64,000 nucleotides of DNA from Colias croceus (taxonomy: Eukaryota > Arthropoda > Insecta > Lepidoptera > Pieridae), in the NCBI RefSeq assembly GCF_905220415.1, contig NC_059566.1, forward strand, positions 3,968,001 through 4,032,000, in the 5' to 3' direction. The notes under the pieces were generated by a model. That model saw nothing but the letters and a program-made list of their open reading frames with translations. It did no database searches and was not told the origin of the DNA. Shown here one piece after another: positions 30,825-42,800 of this stretch (position 1 is the first letter of the stretch; every line of letters begins with the position of its first letter). The position numbers and the translations under genes were made by a program.

Positions 30825-33800
30825 ATGGAGCAGGGGATTGACGATTATTTTAGAACCGTATGTAGCGCGTGTTTAAGTTCCGATCGGGATATAATTACAA
30901 TAAATTCCACATCTTATCTTTATTCAATATTCCGACTATTATTATGTGACAACGCGGGAGATCGGGTAAGTTTTCAAATTAATATTTTTCTCATTCAAAA
31001 CGTAATAGAGACAAGATAATTGGCTTTAAATAAATTACGTAACAACTAAACTTCCGAGTACAATGCTCGAATACATTGAAAAGCATTTAGAAAAACTGTA
31101 ATAAAATTTCATTCGTATGTAATAAGTACTGTTTTATTTTGTATTTATGAAATCGAAAGTTTATACAACTTTCCTATCTCTGTACTAAAATATATTTTTC
31201 TATTGAAATAAATATATTTGCAAGTGCACAATTTTTTATTCATTTATTCTTAAACAAACTATTTACGATGGTATTCTGTATATTTTGTATGCAAATATGT
31301 TATAATAGTATGTATTAGCTAGTTCAATAAAGAAACGAATCTTCAATGGCGGCGCTTATCATTCCCTCTCGCTCACACACGGCCGTACGGTATGCAAAAA
31401 AAAAGGGAAAAATTAAATCACTAAAATGTATTTGATTTTCCCTATAATAGTTTTTATCATAAATTTACAATGACAATTATGCATTTGCGAAAGTAAATAA
31501 TGTTTTATTGGAATTTGACAAAATATGTTCTTTGGGAAAAGTTGTTCAGTTTTATGGGCTTATTACAAGTATTATGGGGATTTTATTACATTCTGTATAC
31601 GTTAATATGATAATTCATATAAATACACAAATACAATAACAAAAAAGTTTGTCAACAAACAATTTGAAATAATTAATAAAATAATTATCAATTTACGTTA
31701 TTTTTATTTTCTTTTTTGCTGATCCTACCATCTGTCAAAGTCAGCTTTGGCCGCCATTGAAGATTCGTTTCTATAGTGAACCAACTAATACTAGATGCCA
31801 TCGCAGGATTAGTGCGTTCATAGTTTTTTTGATGAAAACTATAAATAATTAAATATACATAAAATGTGGTTTCATCAAAAAACTATTCAGAACCCACTTA
31901 TCCTGCGGTGGGATCGTAGACTATAACTAACTGAATATAAATAAAAAAAAAAACAACCTATATAAAATAGTTTAGTGAAATTTAAATCTAAATATATATT
32001 TTTTCATTCTCATAAATCATTTGAATTAAATCTGTTTGTTTAAAGTGGGTCAATATCGAGTCTTAAGTTGTCTTACATACAAAACAAAAAAAGCCTACAG
32101 GTGAAGCTAATAAAAGTGTGTCAAAGATCCCATAGTATAATATTAATATTATTTATTAATGTTTTTTTTTTATTAAGATTCCATACTGAAAGAGTAAATC
32201 GAACCCTATTACTGAGACTTCGTCATCTGTCTGTCTGTCTCCAGGCTGTATCTCATAAACTGTGATAGCTAGAAAGCTGAATTCTTCACAAATGATATAT
32301 TTCCATTGCCGCAATAACAAAAAATCCTAAAAATAGTATATCCCCATAGTGCGGAACCCTTCGTGCGCAAATCCGATTCGCACTTGGCCGGTTTTTAATA
32401 TGTTTTATATACTTATGTCTTTCAGATTGACGACACGCTATGTGCGTTAGAAATAGCCCTGTGCTGGGAGTGCCACGCCATTCTTATAAAATGTGCAAAG
32501 TTCAGGAAGAAAGTGCAAAGTGCGCAAGAACACCTACGCGTGTTGGCTCTAAGTCAATCGCAAGAGGTATGTACCAGTATATACTACTAGCGGTCCGCCC
32601 CGACTTCGCCCGTGGTACATATTTCGCAATAAAAGGTATCCTATGTTCTTTCTCAGGGTCTAAAGATTGTCTGTGCCAAATTTCATCAAAATCGGTCCAG
32701 TAGTTTATGCGTGAAAACCATACATACATACATACAAACCTTCAAACCTTTCCTCTTTATTATATTAGTATAGACTAGCTGTGGTCTGCGGTTTCACCTG
32801 CATTGCTCCGCTCTTGTTGGTAGCGTGATGATATATAGCCTATAACCTTCCTCGATAAATGAGCTATCTAACACTGAAAGAATTTTTCAACTCGGACCAG
32901 TAGTTCTTGAGATAAGCCTGTAGTAAGTAAGCCTGTATTTAGTTCTTGATACAAACAAACTATTCAGCTTTATAATATTAGTATAAATTTAACTTTTTTT
33001 TTTCTTATTCCAGAGTCTCGACCATACATACATGTCGCAATCTCTCTCGACACTTGAGTGTGTCGTAAAAAGGGACTATGATAGACTATACATCGACTAC
33101 ACTGGCCAAACCGAATCACAATGGGTCCAGCCGTATATAACTATTTCTACGCCGCAGACGGTTAAAAACGAGGACTTTGATTTAAGCCTCAGAGATCATA
33201 TTAGTCTTGCTATTGATGAGAGAATGTCGCAAGGTGAGTAATAATCTACTAGCGGTGTGCCCCGGCTTCGCCCGTACATATTTACTTTTTCTTTATTATC
33301 GTACTTCAAGGAATATTATAAACAAAAATTAACGAAATCGGTTCAGCCGTGGGCTATAACTGCTACTTTGTTCGCATAGACCGGCTTCTACGTCAGTTTA
33401 TATATGTATTCTAAGCTCGACACCTCAAGTTTTTGATGTGAAACTTCTTTAGGCGCGTTGAAAATTTCAAAATCGCGTCATGGCAATACCGTCACGTCGT
33501 GGAGTATGGCGACGATTTTGGTATCTTTGAATATTACCAAGAAGTTTCACTTCTGACACGTGTGTTCGGTACACACGCTAAAATAAAATAACGCTAACTA
33601 GTATTAAATACTGTCTGTGCCCCACGCTTATGATATATAGCCTTCCTCGATAAATGGGCTATCTAGCACCGAAATAATTTTTCAAATGGGACCAGTAGTT
33701 CCTAAGATTAGCGCGTTCAAACAAACAAACTCTTCAGCTTTATAATATTAGTATAGATTTATAATTGTTTGTTTCAGTGCCTGAATTAGATATAAAGAAT

Positions 33801-36800
33801 CCGCTGACAGGAGAAATAACGCACATAGTTGTTGGCACGGACGCGCTTGTGTCTACTGACTTTACGAATTTGGTCAAGGGCGAGTCGCCTGAATTCACTA
33901 TGGAGTGAGTTGGTTTTAATTTATTTACTCTAGCTTACCGCCCGCGGCTTGGCCCGCTTTGTCTAAAACCTAATAAATTATATACTAAAACCTTCCTCTT
34001 GAATCACTCTATCTATTAAAAAAAACCGCATCAAAATCCGTTGCGTAGTTTTAAAGATTTAAGCATACAAAGGGACAGATAAAGTGACTTTATTTTATAC
34101 TATGTAGCGAAGTGACTAGCTTTCCGCCCGCGTATCAAAGAAAAACCCGCATAGTTCCTGTTCCCGTGGGATATTGGTGTAATAAACCGAATATCATTGT
34201 AATTGGTTCACTAGTATTTGCGAGAAAGATTAACATACATACATACATTCATCCTCAAAAATTTTTCCCATTTACAATATGAGTAGGATAGATTATACTA
34301 GCTTACCGCCCGCGGCTTCGCCCGCTTTGTCTAAAACCTAATAAATTATATACTAAAACCTTCCTCTTGAATCACTCTATCTATTAAAAAAAAACCGCAT
34401 CAAAATCCGTTGCATAGTTTTAAAGGTAAAGCATACAAAGGGACAGAGACAGCGACTTTGTTTTATACTATGTAGTGATATATTTATAATTCTTTTTTTT
34501 TTTTTCAGCACAAACACAACACAATTAATTGTCACAGAGTTGAATAAGCGATCGGAAAATATAATTACTGATAATAGATTTGGATATGATGTGGAATATA
34601 TGTTAGAAGGAGACATGTTAGCTTGTAGGTAAGTTAATAAATAATCTATATATAATATTAGAGGTCCGCCCCGGCTTTGCCCGTGGTACATATTTCGCAA
34701 TAAAAGGTAGCCTATGGCCTTTCTCGGGTATCAAAATATCTCAATACCAAATTTGATTGAGTAACAGACAGACAGAGGTACTTTCGCATTTATAATATTA
34801 GTATGGATACAAAACTCAAAGGTGACTTACACAGTGATCTATCAACGCACAGCCTAAACCACAGGATGGATCGGGCTGAAATTTGGCATGCAGGTAGATG
34901 TCATAACGTAGGCGTCCCTTAAGAAAGGATTTTGATCAATTCTACCCCCAAGGGGATAAAATAGGAGATGAAAATTTACATCATGTTTATTTATCTTTTC
35001 CACGCAAGTGAAGCTGCGGGCAACAGCTAGTAAATAAATATTTCGGGACAATTTTCACAAACGACACGATGTTATGGAAACCAGATGGCTGATAAACATG
35101 CATATATAATTTTAAATAAATACGTATATAGATAATTAACACCCAGACACAGAGCAAACAGAGCAAACTATGTTCATCACACAAATATTTGCTCAGGTAG
35201 GGATCGAACCCACGATCTCTGGCTTGGAAGGCAGGGCCACTATCAACCAAGCCATCCGTCCAGTTGAATAGTTATTATCAGTTATTTTTCACAACAAAAT
35301 AACACCTTTTCTACCAGGTTGCCTGTCAGAGATTGCTGTGTAGCAATAAGGCCGCCTATTGTGCAAAATATTAATAATAGATATCCTTACATTGTTTGTA
35401 TAAATAAATAAAAATTAACATATAGACGCAATAATTTAAAATTATATACATTCACGGTGTAATTTCTTGAATTGGTGAACACAACATGCACAATATTTTT
35501 AATTTATATTTATTTTGATATTTAGTTTTATAGGTTGATATTAGGGATCTAACGATACATGATTTTGCCGATATGACACCGATACCGATATTTGAGGAAA
35601 ATAATCGGCGATACCGGTACCGACACCGATTTCGATGGCTTGTTAGATAAATAGATAATGAATTATGCACTTTATATGCATTAAAGTTATACATATTTAA
35701 CATGGACTCGACTGTAAATCCAATTTTTTTTAATAAATATGCCAAATCAAAAAACAAAAAGCATTTATTTTAGTATTATCATTTTACAAAGTCAGTTAAA
35801 GTTACATAATTAAAGTCAGTAATCAATGTTTACTATAGGTAGATTTTTGTTCAGAAAACAAATTATCCGCACGTGAGCGGCCTCCCGCGAGGCCTTCATT
35901 CGATTTGTTTCAATCTTTTTGCATTGTTTGATTTCGATATCGGTTGTTTTATAATCGGCGATACCAATATATCGGTATCGTTACATCCCTAGTTGATATG
36001 AATGCTTAATAGATGAGAATTTTTAAAGTTACAAGTAACATATATTTTTTCAAGTATTCCATGTCATATAATCCCAAGCCAATAAGAGACGAATCTAACA
36101 AAGCAAAAATCATTATAATCGGTTCAGCTCTTTTTGAGTTATACACGGTGTAGAGCGTGTATGCCGAGCACAAGTGTCAGACGTGAAACTTTCTTGGCAA
36201 GATTCAAAGATATCAAAATCGTCGTCTTACTCCATGACTTGGCTTTTTTTTTATAGCACCCGCCATCACAGGGGTGTTGTATTCTTTCCTCTGGAATATT
36301 GTCCATAGATTAAAAATACCAACATTGTTTATTTACAAATAAGGCCCAAATTAAAATACAATATTCCAATAACATTTCCAATTAATAGTTAGTCCAATAA
36401 AATTTTTCAAATTAATTACGGTATTGCCATCACCGGATCTTGAAATTTTACTCAACGCGCCCAAATTGGGTATGTCGCACACTGTATCATAAATTTATTT
36501 TTCAGGGAAGAATTAAAGAAGAAAATCTCATATGTTAATGCTGTATATAAATGTGAATTGTGTATAATAGAATTTTATTTGCAACAACAAGTCGAGGAAC
36601 ATTTCATAGCCGCACATAGAGCGGTGAGTATCAAAAACTCAAACTGTGATTAACCTTGATTTGATTTCAATTTGATTTATTGTTTGATTTGATTTCAATT
36701 TTTATTTGATTTGATTTCAATTTGATTTAATTTTTAATTTGATTTTTATTTGATTTGATTTCCATATAATTTATATTTGATTTGATTATTTGATTCAGCG

Positions 36801-39800
36801 CCCAATGCAACACCATGCAAGATATGTTACGTAATTTTTTAGATATTTCCCGCTTTATTTTTAAAATGTTATTATTGTCATTTTACTCATTAGGTAAAGT
36901 ATTTTCAATATCAGTTTAATGTTTTTTTAATACCTGCAATAGTTACGGAATAATCGCCTGTGCACAATTAACGATTACACCCTGTATATAGATGATTTCT
37001 CGTAAAATATTCTATGATGCCATTTGATTTGATTTATATTTGTTTGATTTGATATGCTACATATATATAGATGGCTAGAAAAACCCGCATAGTTCCTGTT
37101 TTTGTGGGATTCCCGGGATAAATCGTAGCCTATGCCAGTTTAAACTGGGTCTTACATACCAAATTTCATTGTAATCGGTTCAGTAATTTTCACGTGAAAG
37201 AAAAACATCCTCACAAACTTTCGCATTTATAGTATTAGTAGGATTTTCTCGTAATGCTATGATGTCATTTAATTTGATTTCCATTTGATATAATTTGATT
37301 TGATTTTCATTTGATATTATTTGATTTGATTTCTATTTGATATACCTATTTAATTTGATTTCCATTTGATTTGATTTCTATATCAAATAGAAATTTGATT
37401 TGATATCCATTTGATTTCTATTTGATACATTTGATGTGATTTCCATTTGACATATTTGATTTGATTTGATTCAGCGCCCCAACGCAACGCCTTGCAAGAT
37501 ATGCTACGTATATATTGACGATGATAAACTACAAGAACATACAGACACACATTACACGAGATATATATGTAAATTGTGTAGTCACACGGAGTTGAGTGAA
37601 AAGCTTGTCAAGTTGCATGTGCAAACGCACTTGAGCAAGAAAACTCCGGGCGGCGTGATTCCTATAGGCGATAGTGTTAAAAAGGTAATTTTGAAGTATT
37701 TTAAAGTGAAACTTTTATTACATCGTCTCAAACTTTTTGGTCTGTGTAGCGCATGTCGCGTGACGCACGATACGTACGATAATTATCGTACAAATACGAT
37801 AATTTTTAGTTAAATGTCTATAGTGTGAAAAAAGTTTCACTTTTACCGTGGTTTCATAAAACCACACAACATTTTTTTATTATTATTATTTTGGATATAG
37901 AAGCTTGTCATGCCGCATGTGCAAACTAATTTTCGAATAAAATCACTTTAAAAATAGCATGTTTGCCGAGCACATGTGTCAGAAGTGAAACTTCTTTGGC
38001 AAGATTCAAAGATACCAAAATCATCGCCTTACTCCATAACGACGGTATTGACGTATTGATACGACCTTGAAATTTTACTCTCATCGCGACTAAAGTTTCA
38101 CTTCCAAATCTTGAATCTTGCCAAAGAAGTTTCACTTCTGACACGTGTGCTCAGCACACACGCTCTTTTTTGTTCATTAAATTGGATAGAAAAGCAAAAT
38201 GTGCAAACTTCTTAAATTTGCAATTATAATTAAGTAAATAATATTCAATTAAAATATTAATATTTATTCAAAAATAATATTATAATACACTAGTGGTCCG
38301 CCCCGGCTTCGCCCGTGGTACATATTTCGCAATAAAAGGTAGCCTATTTCCTTTCTCGGGTATCAAAATATCTCCATACCAAATTTCATGCAAATTGGTT
38401 CAGTAGTTTAAGCGTGATTGAGTAACAGACAGACAGACAGAGTTACTTTCGCATTTATAATATTAGTATGGATTAAATTCTCCAAAGGGCACGTAAAGGA
38501 CCATCTTCCTTCTGGTGATACCCGTGTATTATGAAGGGAAACATACTACTTTACTAAATGTAATAAGTATTTTGATTGGTATAGAAAAAGCGATCGGAAA
38601 TACAACTTTGAAATATGAAAATGCACTATTTAGAAACTCCATACATTTGGAAACAATAGAAATTGTTAAAATAACTTTACTTAAACTTAACTTAATAACT
38701 TACAGATTCAACTTAATAGTACAAATCTTAATATATATAAATCTAGTGTCACAATGTTTGTCCTCAATGGACTCCTAAACCACTTAACCGATTATAATAA
38801 AATTCGCACACCATGTGCAGTTCGATCCAACTTGAGAGATAGGATAGTTTAAATCTCAAATCGTTTTATAGAAAGCGGGCGAAGCCGCGGGAGGTAAGCT
38901 AGTATATTATATACTTTTAAAAATAACATTATTGAATACATTTTTAATAATATCCTACCTGTATTAAAACACATTATTTTAATAACTTACAGCGTAGAAA
39001 GAAAAAAAACAACGACGAGGAAAAACAACCGCAGCCGGGTGACTTACGAAAGTTATTATCAAAAACTACAATAGTTGGATATAAATGCTTAGAATGTGAC
39101 ATGTTTTTCAAGTAAGTATTTTATTACTACCTGTGTCCTGTGGTTTTACCTGCATCGCTCCGCTCCTGTTGGTCTTAGCGTATGATATATAGCCTATAGC
39201 CTTCCTCGATACATGAGCCATCTAACGCCGAAAGAATTTTGCAAATTGGACCAGTAGTTCCTGAGATTAGCGCGTTCAAACAAACTCTTCAGCTTTATTT
39301 ATTGATTTTTTTATTGACGCGTAATGATATGATTTTACTTTTTTAATATTAATAATTATTTTTCAGAAATTCCCGTGCAAGAAAAAATCATGTTGCCCGA
39401 TTTCACAGAGAGGGCTTACAGTGTGATCATTGTAAAAAGAGATTTGTCAATAAAACAACGCTGGCAACACATTTGAAGTAAGTTTAATAATAAAATTTAT
39501 CTAGTTCATATTAAAATACACATAGGGCAGGGCATAATAAAAAAGTGGGTTTAAAAATGTAAAAAAAATTGAGAAAAATAAATAAAATCGGGGTTGGAAA
39601 AAAATTTAGTGCAACATTTTTTCGTTACGCGTGACATTTTTCCGTTTCACGCCATCTTTTTCATATCCCTACCACGCGTGATGCAACGTATTTCTGTAAA
39701 GTTGCGTATAGTAAATTATTTTTTGAAAAATAAGGTCATAAAGAAGTTTCACTTCTTACGTGTGTACATTAGTACATGCATACATTTTTTTTTTAAACAA

Positions 39801-42800
39801 TCTATCTTCAATTTACCATTTTTTCTTTGCAGACTCCACGAAGGCCCCTTGCCCCGAGAGAAGTGTCCTATATGTTCAAAGCTGGTGCGAGTTGTCCAAC
39901 TCAAGTACCACATACAGAGACACAAAGACAGCAGCAAGTTTGAGTGTGCCGAGTGTAACAAAGTGTTCTCACATCTGGCAACATACCAAGCACACTTGAA
40001 GTACGCCAGGGCACATGCCACGGAAATTGTGTTTAAGTTAGTGACGTGTTTAAAATGTTTTTAAGTGTTGATAAGTGTTTTTGGCAAGTTGGAAGTGTTA
40101 GAAAGTGTTTCTTAGCAAGTTGGAAGTGTTTTTGGCAAGTTGAAATCATTAGATAGGTGTGTTTTGCAAGTTGAAAGGGTGCGATAAGTGTTTTTGTCAA
40201 GTTAGACGCTTTAAATGCATGTTTGCAAGTTATTTTCTGGCATTTCAAGTTGGTTAAGTTACTGAACAAGCGTGTACAAGCTCGACACACAGAGACACAA
40301 AGACAGCAGCAAGTTTGAGTGTGCCGAGTGTAACAAAGTGTTCTCACATCTGGCAACGTACCAAGCGCACTTGAAGTACGCCAGGGCACATGCCACGGAG
40401 ATTGTGTTTAAGTTAGTGACAAGTCTAAGTCATTTTAACTGTGTGATAAGTGTTTTTGGCAAGTTGGAAGGTGTTATTTGCAAGTTGGGAGCGTTAGTTA
40501 GGCAAGTTGGAAGTGTTTTTTGGCAAGTTGGAAGGTGTTATTTGCAAGTTGGGAGCGTTAGTTAGGTGTTTTTTGCAAGTTAGAAGGATGCAATAAGTGT
40601 TGTTTGGAAGTTATTTTCTCGTATTTCAAGTTGCTTAATTTTTATTGACTTTTCTACATTAGTGACATTTTTCTATATCCTACTAATATTATAAATGCGA
40701 AAGTTTGTGAGGATGTGTGTGTGTGTGTGTGTTTGTTACTTTTTCACGCAAATACTACTGAACCGATTACAATGAAATTAAGCACATATATAGAGGGTAA
40801 ATTGGATTAACACATAGGCTAGGTTTTATCCCGGAAATCGCACGGGAACGGGAACTATGCGGGTTTTCCTTTGAAAACGCGGGCGAAGCCGCGGGCGGAG
40901 TCATTTTAAAATATAAAAATGAATCTCAAAATGTGTTGGTAAGCGCATAACTTGAGAACGGCTTAACCGATTTCGTTAATTCTTTTTTTATAATATTCCT
41001 TGAAGTTCGAGGATGGTACTTATGTAGAGAAAACGTGAATATGTACCACGGGCGAAGCCGGGGCGGACCGCTAGTTTTAAATAAATATTGTTATTTGTTG
41101 TTTCTTTTTTATTTACAGATACCCCTGTCCTATGTGTAATAAAGGATATCCTACTAAAGAAGCAATGCAAGATCATTTTAATTATCAACATTTGGGGAAA
41201 ACTACACACAAATGTCCCATTTGTAATAAGGTATGAGAATCGCTACATAGTATAAAACAAAGTCGCTTTCTCTGTCCCTATGTCCCTTTGTATGCTTAAA
41301 TCTTTAAAACTACGCAACGGATTTTGATGCGGTTTTTTATATTAGATGGAGTGATTCAAGAGGAAGGTTTTAGTATATAGTTTAGGTTTTAGTCAAAGCG
41401 GGCGAAGCCGCGGGCGGAAAGCTAGTTTTAAATAAATGTGTGAAGTCCCATGTCCCCAAGTGGGGTAAGGGGCAGATGCATTATGCATCAGTTTCACTGA
41501 TCGATTTTCTTTAGGGACAAGTAGGTGATCATCCTTGTGTGTCCTGCCAGACCGAGACATTTTTTTTTCTTCGTCTCCACCGGGAATCGAACCCAGGACC
41601 CCTCAGTGCTACGCTCACGCTCACGAACATTCATTTTAAATAAATAACTATTTTTATATGTATTTTCATTGAAGTGAAACTTCTTTAGGCGCTTTCAAGG
41701 TCAATACCGTCATGTCATGGAGTAAGGCGACGATTTTAGTTCCTTTGAATCTTGTCTTTAACATTAAAAAAAACCTAGCGTGCGTGCTGAGCACACGTGT
41801 CTGAAGTGAAACTTCTTTGGCAAGATTCAAAGATACCAACATCGTTGACTTACTCCATGACGTGACGGTATTGCCATGACGCGACTTTGAAATTTTACTC
41901 AAAGAAGTTTCACTACAAAAAACTAATTCAACACAGAAAATAATTATTTAAAAAATATATTTTTTTTATTATGTTTCAGCCAATAGCTTCAAAGGCGAAT
42001 GTTGAAAAACACATAATGAGGGTACATAGAGAGAAAAAGGAAAAACCGAAGAATCATATCTGCAATCAGTGCGGAAAAGGATTTTCTGTAAGTATTTATT
42101 TATATATTATTTGAGAACAATTTTCACACGGCACTTAGTTTTTGCTTGTGTTATGGAAACCAGATGCTGATAAACATATATATAATTTTAAATAAATACT
42201 TATATAGATAATTAACACCCAGACACAGAGCAAGCATCTATGTTTAACACACAAATATTTGCCCCGGGTGGGAATCGAACCCACGACCTCTGGCTTGGAA
42301 GGCAGGGCCACTTAAAACTATAAACAATAAAATAAAATCAGGAAAAAATTAAAACATAAGAATAATGTGAATAAAAATCGGTTGAATACCTTATGTGGTG
42401 CAGAAATTATTACTTTTTTAAAAACAAAATCAACTTTAAATGGGATAATCTAAAGAAATTTACAAACAATTTTTATTTAACAAACAAAATAAGAACCTAA
42501 AAATCGGTTCATTGTATATATGTTTGATACTCTTACGTAAAAACTACTGGACGGATTTGTATGAAACTTTACAGTAATATAAGTTATCAGAATAACACAT
42601 GAGCTATGATGGAATGAGAAAACCGCCCTGCGCATAATAATAATTATTTATACAGGGTGTAATAGTTGTGTGCACAGGCGAATATTCCGTAATTATAACA
42701 GACTAGCTGCTCCGCGCGGTTTCACCCCCGTGGCTCCTCTCCTGTTGGTCGTAGCGTGATGATATATAGCCTTCCTCGATAAATGAGCTATCTAACACTG

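Noticed and set aside
35150..35265. A tRNA gene on the minus strand
   Set aside because: A and B boxes are present but it lacks a cloverleaf with acceptor pairing, and the same unit repeats with a SINE body.
36640..37470. CRISPR-like regularly spaced repeats
   Set aside because: Units are degenerate TTTGATTTGATTT microsatellite without unique spacers, in a eukaryotic intron.
40272..40565. A stand-alone zinc-finger gene
   Set aside because: It is the partial duplicate of exon 10 plus minisatellite.
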